DNA of 30,000 bases, from assembly GCF_000372725.1 (NCBI RefSeq), contig NW_005199442.1, positions 1 to 30,000 on the forward strand, written 5' to 3'. Origin of the DNA: Emiliania huxleyi CCMP1516 (taxonomy: Eukaryota > Haptophyta > Isochrysidales > Noelaerhabdaceae). A program made the translations under genes and the position numbers. The notes under the pieces were generated by a model, which was not told where the DNA came from, ran no database searches, and worked only from the letters and a program-made list of their open reading frames with translations. This document shows positions 1-8,700 of this stretch, in pieces; position 1 is the stretch's first letter; each line of letters begins with the position of its first letter.

Positions 1-1619
1 GGCGGCGGCGAGGGCGGCGGCGGCGAGGGTGGCGGCGTGGCGACCGTGCGCGTTCTTCCCAATCTCTCCCCCGCCAAGCGCGCCACCGTCCGCGTCGTGG
101 TGGTGCGGCGCGACAGTGGCGTCGTGCTGACGGCTGGCTCGGGCCGCCTCGGCCCCGCCGAGCCAGTGAGAGAGCCAGTCGCAGTGAGTCGCTCCTGCCT
201 GACTCCAGGCTCGGGCTGCCTCGTCTCGCGCGACGGCCACGTGCTCACGGCGGCGCACCTAGAAAGAAAGAAAGGAAGAAAGAGAACAGGCAGCCCAAGG
301 GAGGGAGGGGAGGACGGCACGCCGCCACCACACAGGGAGTTTAAGGAGAGGAGTGTGGTGCGCTAGCCGTCGCCCACCCTGGGGAGTCTGCCTCTTCCTA
401 TAGGCGGCACACCTCTTTGTGAGCGCGCGGTCGGGCGCGCTCTTCCATGGCTTTGCGCCGAGCGAGGTGTTAGTCGCGGTGGGCGTGTATGTCGATGACG
501 CGGCGCCGTCGCGCTGGGCCCACGTGCCACGATCATTGTGCATGTCACATGTCTGTGAGTTGTCTGTGGCGCCCGAGCAGGCGCCGTCGCGCTGGGCGTA
601 CTGGGCGGAGCTGCAGACGCCGCTCGAGCGGCTGGTCGAGACATAGCTGAGATACAGCCGAGATACAGCCGAGATACAGCCGAGATGCAGACGAGATGCA
701 GACGAGATGTAGACGAGATGTAGACGAGAGGTGCCAAGAGATCGCCGAGGTACAACCGAGGTACAGCTGCAGCCGCTCGAGCGATGCCGTCCCACGCGTT
801 GAGCTCTCGGCCGCTCGAGCGTGGTCGAGCGAGTGCAAGAAGGCTGGGGCAGAGAAGACGCGGCTGCTCGACAGGTCGAGAGGGACGAGAGGCGGCGGCT
901 GCTCGATCTCGCCGTGATCCGGCTGCGAGGCGAGCTCACGATGACGCCCGAATCGTTCGTCGGCGTCGCTGCAAGGTACGCGATCGCTTCCGAGGCGACC
1001 GAGGCGCTGCCTCCGTTCCGCAGCGCGCTGAGGCTCGGAACGCCCTCCGCCGTGACAAGCGGCAGCGCTGTAGCCGAGAGGTGGCCGAGATGCAGCCGCC
1101 TTCCTCGCCGGTCCTTCTCGGCGCCCTCCCTGACCCTTCTCGGAACCTTCCCGACCTTTCCCGGAGCCGTCCCTGCAGGCAGCGCGCTGCTCTGCTCGGA
1201 ACCCCTCTCGGACCCTTCCCGGAACTTTCCCCGCAGGCAGCGCGCTGCTCGTGCTCGGTTGGCCGTCGCCGCACGGCCAGACGTCCATCTTCGTCGACAG
1301 CACCCATGAGTGCCTCTCCCGCGAGGGGCAGCTGCTGCACACGCGCGCCTTCATCCACGCTGGCTCCAGCGGCGGGCCGGCGCTCACGCCCTCGCTGCAC
1401 GTCGTCGGCGTGGTGAGCCACAACCCGCGCTCGTCCGACGACACCATCCGCCCGCCAGAGGCGGGCGGCGAGGTGCACTACCTCGCGTGCATCCGCTCGA
1501 CCGAGCGCATCGGGCTGATCGCGCCCGCCGCCACCGACCTCATCAGCTGCCGCCGCGCCCCCGCCGTCCTGCCACCGCCGCCGCCGGCCGCTGTGCCATC
1601 GCTCCCAAAACTAGCGTGA
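1..1619 (+). CDS. Trypsin-like serine protease, 3' part of an FHA-WWE-protease gene (left copy, cut by window edge)
   Basis: This is the left, inverted copy of the gene at 13404-10828. The window opens inside the Gly/Glu-rich linker, so the FHA and WWE domains, if present, lie outside. Proposed exons are 1-136, 209-249, 404-502, 581-630, 892-1061 and 1237-1619, and every junction keeps the reading frame. The joined protein shows the trypsin-family marks in order: GSGCLVSRDGHVLTAAHL with the catalytic His, LLDLAVIRL with the catalytic Asp, and GSSGGPAL with the catalytic Ser. The His-Asp and Asp-Ser spacings (52 and 96 residues) are close to those of chymotrypsin-fold proteases. All five introns are read as GC-AG, four of them with direct repeats at their two ends. 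The C-terminus is proline-rich, and I see no clear PTS1 or signal peptide. It differs from the right copy by small indels, mainly in the first intron, and by synonymous changes near the active-site serine. The domain call is secure; the exon map is inferred. Confidence 0.78.
649..729 (+). repeat. Minisatellite inside protease intron 3 (left copy)
   Basis: An 11-bp unit of the form GAGATACAGCC, drifting to GAGATGCAGAC and GAGATGTAGAC, repeats about seven times. It lies in the proposed intron 631-891 between the exons that carry the catalytic His and Asp. The right copy of the gene has the same array at about 11718-11798. Confidence 0.85.
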
Positions 1620-1757
1620 GGGTTGCCAGTGTTTGGCGAGGAGTATATGTGCTGCGAAGTTTCGTGTGGCAAAAATTGCGTGCTCGACACCCGCGGATTG
1701 TATAGTTTGTGTGCCGTCTCTCGATCTCGTGTGCCGCACCGCGCACGCGCCGCAGTG

Positions 1758-3082
1758 GAAACCGTACACCCGCGTGCCGCGAAGAGCGTCTCAAAATAGC
1801 AAGGGAGTTGCAGAATTAGTCAAGTACTTGTTCTTGTATCTTGCGATGGGCTAGTGCCATTTCACTGTGGCACAGCAACGCGTTAAAAAACCTTGATTTG
1901 ACCATTTGCGCCATTTTTCCCCTCGGTGCCTTCACGGTGGAGCTGTGACCGCGCCGAGTGGACGGGGGAACTCGGCAGGTGGCGCGGAGTGCCCCCGTCC
2001 ACTTGGCGGGGTCGCAGCTGCCTCTGCGCGTCCTGGGGAGGGACAAAATTGTCGCCGCCGGAGACGACTCGACACCGCTGAGATCGGAGAGCAAGCTCTG
2101 ACAGGTCGCACGTCGCTCCTTTGGGACGCCGACGTGACTTGCCCGTACATATCACATCAGGACACGGTCTCGACGCGCTCGGCACGACGCCTGCGACCCG
2201 TCTCGGGTCAGGTGGCACGACGCTCATCGCGCCTACCAGCGCTGCCGTACAGGTTGCCACGACGAGGTCGAGCACGCTTCTATACGCTGGCCGAGCCTTC
2301 CTTTCCATCCCATTAGGCAGCCTGGGAATGGTGGCGGTCAGAGGCAAAGCCTACGAGGGGTGGTGGAACCACATGTCACGGCTACTGCCGGCTCGACCCC
2401 ACGACAGCCTCCGAAGGCTGACTTTGAGGCACCATCATCGGACGATGTCGACGAGTTGGGTCGCTCTCGCGGTAGCCAGATGACCTCTCTTCCTAGGAGC
2501 ATCGGCCATGGCCGCAGGGAGCGCGGGGGAGGGCGCTGGAAGCAACACGGAGCTCCGTTGGAGACGTTTTCAAGATTAGCGTGTCAGAGTGAAATGGCAC
2601 TAGCCATGCGCGCACAGGCGCGCATTGCAGCGCGCAATGCTCGACACACACTGAACCTTAGGCACGCTCTGGCATTGGAGGACAAGAAATCAAAAGCTGG
2701 ATGAAGAAGGGCTGCTGCTCCGACCCGCTACGACATGCACATGTGCATGTGCATGTGCTTGACGTATACGAGCGCTATGGCAACGACTGTCTATGCGCTA
2801 ACTAGGCAACGCTAACTAGGCAACGACTGCTCGCGGCCGGTTTGGCTGAACTGAATCTGCACGGCCCGCAGCTAAGCCGCAGACCTCTCTCTGTGGCCTG
2901 CCGCCCCCCCCCCCCCCCCGCGCCGCCGCCGCCGCCGCAAGATGACAGCCCTCAGAGCCGGAGCCCTGCGATCCAATACGGAGAGCGGAGTAGAGGACGT
3001 GCTCCACAGCCCACACACTGGAGATGAAAAGGAAATCCTTGCCGCCGGCGGAGCCCTGAGCCACCGCTCGGCGAGACCTCGA
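1758..3082. other. 1.3-kb block present only in the left arm, containing an inverted-repeat element
   Basis: The right arm joins the equivalents of 1757 and 3083 directly, so this block was either inserted here or lost there. It contains the element at 1849-2605, a short CATGTG repeat near 2737-2760, two direct copies of GCTAACTAGGCAAC at about 2797-2823, and a run of about 16 C near 2904 followed by CGCCGC repeats. I find no clear target-site duplication at the block edges and no convincing gene. Confidence 0.7.
1849..2605 (+). mobile_element. Non-autonomous terminal-inverted-repeat element A
   Basis: The ends are a perfect 18-bp inverted repeat, GGCTAGTGCCATTTCACT at 1849-1866 and its reverse complement at 2588-2605. 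ATG lies just outside both ends and may be a 3-bp target duplication. Inside, near 1950-2025, is an imperfect hairpin (about GAGTGGACGGGGG against its complement). From 1883 to about 2487 the sequence is homologous, in inverse orientation, to 4425-5035. Open frames in it are short and resemble no transposase I know, so I read it as a MITE-like or foldback element of unknown superfamily. Confidence 0.75.
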
Positions 3083-3254
3083 GACACGTAGGCGACGGAG
3101 ACGCGCTCGCCAAGTTTCCCGCCAGAGGATGCTCGCAACCCCCCACAGGGCTCCGAGCCACTGGTGTGGCACCTTCTTGTCGTCGGCGTGTCCCTATCAC
3201 GACGAGGGCCGCCGCTACTCGTGCCATCTCGCGCATGCGGCACAGGCGGCCCAG
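3083..3254. repeat. Second block of the large inverted repeat (partner 10520-10690)
   Basis: This 172-bp stretch is nearly identical to the reverse complement of 10690-10520, including CTCGCGCATGCGGCACAGG near its right end. In the right arm it is contiguous with the match to 1-1757, so it marks the outer limit of the ancestral duplicated segment. Similarity stops where the 307-bp dispersed repeat begins (3254). Confidence 0.9.
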
Positions 3255-3560
3255 TCGGGCACCGCTTGCGGCGCCTGGCAGGGGCACCCCCTGGGTGGGG
3301 GCCGGCGATTCCCATGACGGCTCTCCGCCACAACCCCCGCCGTGAGGGAATCCCTGCTCACAGAAAAGGGCTCCGAGCCCTGTCTCGCGCACGCCCCTGG
3401 CGGGCGCCGCGAACCTGTTCTGCGAGCGCTCGTCAGCGGGTGGTGTGCGGTTCTTGCCGTAGTTCCTCTTCGGTCGCCTAGCCCCGGCGCCGTCTGGCGG
3501 ACGCCTGCGTGCCACGAGTGCGAGCCGCTCGCGGTTCGTACGCCCGCTTGCGGGTTCGAG
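3254..3560 (+). repeat. 307-bp dispersed repeat, copy 1
   Basis: This segment is about 96 percent identical by eye to 15002-15308 in the same orientation and the same length. It starts at GTCGGGCACCGCTTGCGG and ends at CCCGCTTGCGGGTTCGAG. Here it starts exactly where the inverted-repeat homology stops; in the other copy it sits between an RNase H ORF and a recombinase fragment. Short frames are open on both strands, but none is recognisable. Confidence 0.88.
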
Positions 3561-4424
3561 TGGCGGGCCATTCCGCTTGCGGGATGGCTTAGCGGGTTCG
3601 AGCCGTCACACATTGGCTGCCGGGGTGTGCCGAGGGGGGGCTGGGGGGGCGGTAAGCCGTCATTGCCCGGCGCTGCTTGCAGCGCTCTGAGTGGCAGTGG
3701 CGGCGCTCCAAGAGAGTGGTGCTCTTGGGAAGAGGTTCCTCCTTTCCGCTCCCCCCCCCCGCAAGGCGCGAGACACACACATGATGCAGACTTCCGGGAT
3801 TACGAACTTTCCTGTGCTTAGCAACATCATTTTTATACACGATCAGTTATGAACAGAGAGACTGCGTGCTTGTAGCAGATGCTTTCTTCAAGCCGGTGGG
3901 TTTTCTTTTCCTCGGCGTGCAGCTGCACGTACCCCCTCCATCTCGCCGCATCGAACGGCGCAGGGCGCCCCGCACTCGCGCCCGGGGCACTTGCGGCAGG
4001 TGCGCTAGGCGTCGCTCCCCGGAAGTAGAAGACGAACGCGTCGAGGGCGATGGACGTGCCGAGCTGCAAGCCGCTGGCGGGGGGGGGGGGAGCGGGGCAT
4101 AAAACAACCTTGATGGTTCGTGTGCTCGTGTAAAATAGGACGGCGACCACAGGCCAGCCAGCGCGTGACAGGAGCATAGCCTGATACGATCGTATGGGAG
4201 GAGCACAGGTTCTGCGCAGGCTCCGGCTCAGGTCGTGGGGCATAGCTCGGGTGTAAACAAGAAATTGAGATATTTCTCATCAAATTCTCATCAAAATCGA
4301 GCGCGCTACGAGCTCTTTAAACGGGGCACGGCATTTCCTCGTTGAGCCTAGCGGCGCCCGTATCGCCCGCGCCCACATTCTTTTTCTGGTCGGTGGCACG
4401 ACGGGCAGGCCCCCGGACGTCGAG
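3561..4424. other. No recognised gene; poly-C/poly-G tracts and an intron-like repeat
   Basis: I see no convincing gene here. There is a second CGGGTTCGAG motif at about 3594, homopolymer C near 3750 and G near 4080, and at 3730-3779 a segment resembling the insert in the urocanase gene (28767-28815). Minus-strand frames at 3833-4243 are open but show no family motif. Confidence 0.5.
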
Positions 4425-5094
4425 GTCATCTGGCTACCGCGAGAGCGACCCAACTCGTCGACATCGTCCGATGATGGTGCCTCAAAGTCAGCCTTCGGAG
4501 GCTGTCGTGGGGTCGAGCCGGCAGTAGCCGTGACATGTGGTTCCACCACCACCCCTTGTAGGCTTTGCCTCTGACCGCCACCGTTCCCAGGCTGCCTAAT
4601 GGGATGGAAAGGAAGGCTGGACGAGCGTATAGAAGCGTGCTCGACCTCGTCGTGGCAGCCTGCACGGCAGCGCTGGCAGGCGCGATGAGCGTCGTGCCAC
4701 CTGACCCAAGACGGGTCGCAGGCGTCGTACCGAGCGCGTCCAGACCGTGTCCTGATATGGTCTGCACGGGCAAGTCACGTCGGCGTCAAAGGAGCGACGT
4801 GCGACCTGTCAGAGCTTGATCTCCGATCTCAGCGGCGTCGAGTCGTCTCCGGCCGCGGCGGCGACAATTTGGAACATCTCCCCAGGACGCGCACGAGACG
4901 GGCAGCTGCGACCCCGCTGAGTGGACGGCGGTACTCCGCACCACCTGCCGAGTACCGCCGTCCGCTCGGCGGGGTCGCAGCTGCCTCTGCGCGTCCTGGA
5001 GATGTTCCAAATGGCGCAAATGGTCACAAATATCAAGGTTTTGTACACACACTGTAACGCGAGCTGCAGCCACAGTGAAATGGAACTAGCCAAT
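4425..5094 (-). mobile_element. Element B, inverted relative of element A
   Basis: Read on the minus strand, 5094 to 4425 begins with GGCTAGTTCCATTTCACT, a one-base variant of the element A terminus. It then follows element A from its AACCTTGAT and CCATTTGCGCCATTT motifs to the segment ending TAGCCAGATGACCTC. The far terminus is missing or diverged: past about 4424 the two elements share nothing. Against element A it has substitutions, small indels and a much better-preserved internal hairpin. Confidence 0.7.
4867..5012. repeat. Long imperfect hairpin in element B
   Basis: The arms at 4867-4936 and 4950-5012 are reverse complements over about 63-70 bases with a 13-base loop. The outermost bases are ATTTGGAACATCT and AGATGTTCCAAAT, and the inner stem is GACGGCGGTACTC with GAGTACCGCCGTC. 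A few mismatches and a small indel occur near 4885-4900. Such an inverted repeat would form a stable stem in RNA or a cruciform in DNA. Confidence 0.9.
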
Positions 5095-5373
5095 GTATTA
5101 ATGACAGTGTGTGTGGACGTGCGCCCGCCGGGTGTCTGTTGACACTGACCACTGTGACACTGGGATCCCATCAAAAAGTTTTGCGCGCGCGGGCAAGAAT
5201 ACGCAGGTGAACCGGCTGCCCCCCCATGGCTGCCACGATCGCCCAGCCGAAAACGTAGGTGGAATGCGAGACTGTATCATGATTTTCGAGTCGAGCAGTG
5301 CCGTCGAGTCCCGAGCGTGGCGAGAGGCGGAGCACCTCTTCACGGTCCCGAGCACCACAGACAGCACCGAAGC
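5095..5373. other. Intergenic DNA downstream of LSM5
   Basis: About 280 bp lie between element B and the 3' end of LSM5. I see no gene, repeat or structured RNA in it. Confidence 0.4.
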
Positions 5374-5883
5374 CTAGTCGTAGTTTGGGCTGCCTCCCGG
5401 CACCAACTGCGAGCGCACAGGGCGGGTCGATGGGCGCGGCTCGCCAGCAGGTAGGGAGAGGGTGTGGCCGCACACCAGGGCGACGTTGTTGCCGTTGAGG
5501 AGGATCTGGTCGAGCTTCGTCACGCGCTTACCCTCGGGGGTGATCTCACTGCAACAGAGGGGGCGCGAGCAATCAGCGTGCGCGTGGTGATATGTGACGC
5601 GCCGCGAGCACACGGCTCGCGGGCGCGGCGCGCGTGGCTGGGCCGGGGGCGGCGGCGCACTATTCGGTCACGTCGTCCAAGACCATGTTCACGTAGTCGT
5701 CGAACCCTCTCAAGGTGCCGACCAGCTCTTTGTCGCCACGCATCACGATCCATATTCTCGAGCCGATGCATTTGTCGATCAGCTCTGCGCGCCAGGGCGC
5801 CGCGCTGTGAGGGTGCGGCGGCGGGGCGCGGGGGCGCGTGCGGCGGCGCGGGGCACACCGAGCGGCAGCACAGCGCTGGCCAT
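5374..5883 (-). CDS. LSM5: U6 snRNA-associated Sm-like protein LSm5
   Basis: This is a complete four-exon gene: 5883-5859, 5784-5661, 5548-5476 and 5406-5374 on the minus strand, giving 84 residues, slightly shorter than animal LSm5. The product starts [18 protein letters not shown]. It contains the family signature [19 protein letters not shown] in Sm motif 1, and [11 protein letters not shown] with the following VALL in Sm motif 2. LSm5 is a subunit of the Lsm2-8 ring, which binds the U6 snRNA 3' end in the nucleus, and of the Lsm1-7 ring, which acts in cytoplasmic mRNA decay. All three introns (5858-5785, 5660-5549, 5475-5407; 74, 112 and 69 nt) are canonical GT-AG and keep the frame. The start is the ATG just before the first donor; no other in-frame ATG fits the family N-terminus. 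I see no frameshift, so it is probably functional. Confidence 0.95.
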
Positions 5884-6187
5884 CGAGGCGAAGCGCTGCA
5901 CCACACACGAACGGGACAGGCTAAAAGAATTCTTCGGAAACGCGCCTCTCTCACAGCACGGGCACGACAAAGGCGCGGAGTAGCGCGGACTGGCACACAC
6001 ACCGGCTCACCACCGGAGCCGCCTAAGCGACTCCGTTAAGAACGGCAATGCACTCCGCACCATGCACAATGCCGCTCTCCCCGCACGCTAGCTCGTTCAC
6101 CGTCTGCCACGCCACGGCGGTGTGGAGGACCCCTCGTTTGGCGTGCCCGTTTTATTGATTTATTTATCACATACTCGTTCTGTTGCC

Positions 6188-6254
6188 ATCCCAAACTGTC
6201 ACTCCCCTTTCTCCCGGCCGGGGTGGGGCGCGCGCGGGGGCGGCGGGTGTGCGG
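6188..6254 (+). repeat. 67-bp dispersed repeat, copy 1
   Basis: Positions 6188-6254 are identical to 25726-25792, starting ATCCCAAACTGTCACTCC and ending GCGGGTGTGCGG. The flanks differ in the two places. Confidence 0.9.
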
Positions 6255-6266
6255 CGAGTGTGCGAG

Positions 6267-6286
6267 AGTGAAATTTGGAACTAGCC
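6267..6286 (+). repeat. Solo terminus resembling element A/B ends
   Basis: AGTGAAATTTGGAACTAGCC matches the right-hand terminus of elements A and B (AGTGAAATGG.ACTAGCC) with a small insertion. No matching opposite end was found nearby, so it may be a relic or a coincidence. Confidence 0.45.
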
Positions 6287-6440
6287 TTGTGGGGGTCGGT
6301 CGGTTGAAGAGTGTAAAAGTGGATGGCATGGACGCCTTAACCCAGGTGTGCCGATTTTGAAGACAACTGGGAACCGTAAATAGCGCGTCACAAACCTGCG
6401 TCTATCTGTCACTGTCTGCTCGGGCTTGGCGGCACGACGA

Positions 6441-7958
6441 TCACGTCATGTGCAGCAGCGCGAGGAAGATGCGCGCCTTCACTAGATTGGCCGACGTCAA
6501 GTAGTGCACACCGTCGGACGTCCCGCGAGCCTCGTCGCCGTCGGCGACCGTCGAGAAGTCGACAAACCTGCCGCCCACCTCCTCGGTGACTCGCCGGGCC
6601 TGCCGGTTGAACTCCTGCGCCAGCGCACGTCGCTGGTGCGGGAAGACTCTGTCAGCAGCGGGCGTCTGGAAGTGAAGGCCGGACACGAAGAAGCGATCGT
6701 TCGCGTGCACATGTCGGTGAGCCGTGGTCCGAATGGCGGCGAGAAACGATTTGACTGGCGCCCGCAGGGAGGGACGGCCGGAGCGAGGTAACGGCCCCTG
6801 CAGGTAGTGCAAACCGCCCTGGAGCCACACGAAGGCTGCCTCGCCGCCGCGTCTGGTTCGGACCGCGTTCGAACACCGACGGCTTCTGCACGTGAGGCGA
6901 GAGTCGTACTCTACCGATGTGCACGGAAAGGGGAACGAGACGTTGCGCCGGCACGGCTCGAGCTCGCTAAACTGGCCATCGCAGAGGCAGTTCGCGTTCG
7001 GCCGCTCAAAGCCGCCGCTCACAAAGTTGTCCTTCAAGACCATCGAGACGGTCTGCAGCATGTGTCGCGTGTAGGAGTCGCCCATGATGTGCACGCACCG
7101 ACCGCCGCGCGGCAGGGAAGCGTAGGTTGGGATCGTACAGTCGGTGACAAACCGCCCGTCGCTGTCGTACCGGCCCGTTGCGGTCGCATTGACGAGGGCA
7201 TCGACCGTCGCGCAGGCGGGGGCCTCGGTGGAGAGCGCAAACCGCGAGAGGGAGTACTGGCACCGCAGGGAGGGCAGGCTCACAGGGGCTGCGACCCGTG
7301 GGAGCACGAGATTGGGGCCGTGGCAATCCCGGCTGCTGCTCGTGAGGGGCGAGGCAAGTGGCCGAGGCAAGCTGCAGCTTCGGCCGCAACTGCGCTCCGT
7401 CGCCTCGCAGCGCTGGCCTGTCGTGCGGTAGTCGCCGCAGGCGATGTCACAGGTAACTGTGTTGTGAGTGAGGCGGAAGAGCCCGCGGCAGCTCTTGGCG
7501 ACCCACACGTAGGGCCGCCGAGCAGACGCATTGTCGCCCAGGACGCACCCGAAAGTTCGCCCTAAATCGCAGGCAGCCCGACTGTCCGGCCGTACGAGCT
7601 CGCACATGGCCTCGACTGCAGAGCTCAGCCAGGCGAGCCGCCTTCGCGCCTCACTGGCCGCCGGCGCCGGCGCCAGGCTGGGTTCGGGTAAGTGAAGGGC
7701 GGAAAGTGGCCGCGCCGCGTATCGAGTCGAGGCTCGTCGGATGCGGACTGCCGGCGGCGGGTGTCCCGTGGTGGGCCGGGGGGGAGGGCCGGGGAGCAGA
7801 GCGCGTTGTTCGTCTCTCCGCTTGAGTGTCCCGGCCCCAGCGCGTTCTCTGCGAGAGGCGAGAAAAGCCGCGCGCGATTTTTTTCTCGCGATGTCCCGCC
7901 GCGCCTCCACACCCGGACAGACACTGGGCAGGAGCCCCACGGCATTCAAAAAGTGCAT
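6441..7958 (-). CDS. SGNH / PC-esterase-like protein (predicted carbohydrate O-acyl esterase or acyltransferase)
   Basis: The open frame is 505 codons. Residues 288-299 read CVHIMGDSYTRH, a GDS nucleophile block with Ser295 as in SGNH and PC-esterase (TBL/CASD1-like) proteins. Near the end, SDGVHYLT supplies the Asp482-x-x-His485 pair typical of that fold. WLQGGLHY (379-386) fits the Gly-x-Asn/His oxyanion block. The region before the GDS block is cysteine-rich, suggesting a secreted or lumenal protein. Members of this fold add or remove acyl groups, often on glycans. The 5' end is uncertain: residues 1-100 are Arg/Pro-rich and look non-coding, an acceptor-like CCCAG lies near 7664, and a Met at residue 117 (7610) is an alternative start. 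An upstream exon with a signal peptide may be unrecognised. No introns are evident in the conserved part. The family call is good; substrate and direction of reaction are unknown. Confidence 0.8.
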   Translation of the reverse strand: MHFLNAVGLLPSVCPGVEARRDIARKKSRAAFLASRRERAGAGTLKRRDEQRALLPGPPPRPTTGHPPPAVRIRRASTRYAARPLSALHLPEPSLAPAPAASEARRRLAWLSSAVEAMCELVRPDSRAACDLGRTFGCVLGDNASARRPYVWVAKSCRGLFRLTHNTVTCDIACGDYRTTGQRCEATERSCGRSCSLPRPLASPLTSSSRDCHGPNLVLPRVAAPVSLPSLRCQYSLSRFALSTEAPACATVDALVNATATGRYDSDGRFVTDCTIPTYASLPRGGRCVHIMGDSYTRHMLQTVSMVLKDNFVSGGFERPNANCLCDGQFSELEPCRRNVSFPFPCTSVEYDSRLTCRSRRCSNAVRTRRGGEAAFVWLQGGLHYLQGPLPRSGRPSLRAPVKSFLAAIRTTAHRHVHANDRFFVSGLHFQTPAADRVFPHQRRALAQEFNRQARRVTEEVGGRFVDFSTVADGDEARGTSDGVHYLTSANLVKARIFLALLHMT

Positions 7959-8692
7959 GGGGCGCGGCGCGGTGGAGCACGAGTTTCACTGCGAGCACAG
8001 CACTACTGCACTACGAGGACGGACTTGTACATTTACCAGGGCGTGATTGGGTGGGGACTTGCCCTGCATCGCCGTGCCGTCGGACCCCTCGGGGGTGGGG
8101 CGCATGGGGGCGTTCGTCGCTTGCGGCAATACGCTGCCACGCGCCCGCGAGACGGTTTTGGGCGTGGAGGGCGGGGACAGGGGCGGAAGGGTGGGGATGT
8201 GGGACCCGCGGACGGGGACCGGGACGGTCGAGGCTGTCAAGGGCCAGTACACGGACGCAGAGGGGAAGTGCCATGTGGAGGCGCTGCTCTGTCGAGGAGT
8301 TGCTTCGACACCGCCGCGCGCGGCACGCACGCGGCCAGTCTCTGCGCGCGCGCCGCACAGCGGCACCCCTGCTAAAAAAAAGGAAGGGCCTGGTTGGAGT
8401 CACGGGGCTCACGTACTCGCTCGGAGCGCCGCCTCACCCTGCGCCACTTTGAGGCGGTGAGCCCGCGACGGTGAGGCGGCGCCCCGCGCGGCTTGTTCAT
8501 CGCCCTCCACGCCGACCCCTGCGCGCACCGCTCATCTTGGCCCTCTCGGGGTTACTCTCGCGCTCGCGCAGGGGAACCCGACGGAACTCCCGTCCCCCCA
8601 CCTGCGCCGACGGGTGAGGTCGACGCTGCGCCCCTTTGGCGCTTGTGCATGTCCCGCGTGCCCCTGCCAGGGCTGGCTGGTGCCAAGGCCAA
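7959..8692. other. Gene-poor stretch with a weak ORF
   Basis: A plus-strand frame (8047-8460) and overlapping minus-strand frames stay open here, but I recognise no family and codon use does not clearly favour either strand. A run of A near 8376 interrupts the GC-rich sequence. The plus frame contains glycine-rich stretches such as VLGVEGGDRGGRVGMWDP, which could be a gene fragment or chance in GC-rich DNA. Confidence 0.3.
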
Positions 8693-8700
8693 ATCAACAT
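8693..8700 (+). repeat. Target-site duplication, left copy
   Basis: ATCAACAT lies immediately before the left terminus of the 8701-10060 element and is repeated exactly at 10061-10068 after its right terminus. Confidence 0.88.

Larger units (their letters stand above)
1..1757. repeat. Left arm of a large inverted repeat (partner 10691-12447)
   Basis: Plus-strand positions 1-1757 match the minus strand of 12447-10691 almost base for base, from the Gly/Glu linker of the protease gene to about 140 bp beyond its stop codon. Position x pairs with 12447-x over most of the arm. The first intron is the main indel. The arm must extend left of the window, because position 1 falls inside the repeated gene. 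The match stops at 1757 and resumes at 3083, so about 1.3 kb is present here and absent from the right arm. Confidence 0.93.
5884..6440. other. Intergenic DNA between LSM5 and the esterase-like gene
   Basis: This region would hold the LSM5 promoter and the 3' flank of the next gene. It includes a 67-bp segment repeated elsewhere (6188-6254), a terminus-like motif of the element A family (6267-6286) and an AT-rich stretch around 6160. I see no further gene. Confidence 0.5.

Noticed and set aside
545..1447. Long minus-strand frames opposite the protease gene (300 and 226 codons) and their mirror frames at 11000-11902
   Set aside because: They lie opposite recognised protease exons and minisatellite sequence, show no domain, and recur only because the gene is duplicated.
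2737..2762. CATGTG repeat as a regulatory site
   Set aside because: It is a short simple repeat in a region without a gene, and nothing links it to a promoter.
3549..3605. Possible tRNA or SINE promoter (GGGTTCGAG twice, TGGCTTAGCGGG)
   Set aside because: The A-box-like and B-box-like motifs overlap or stand in the wrong order and spacing, and no cloverleaf can be drawn.
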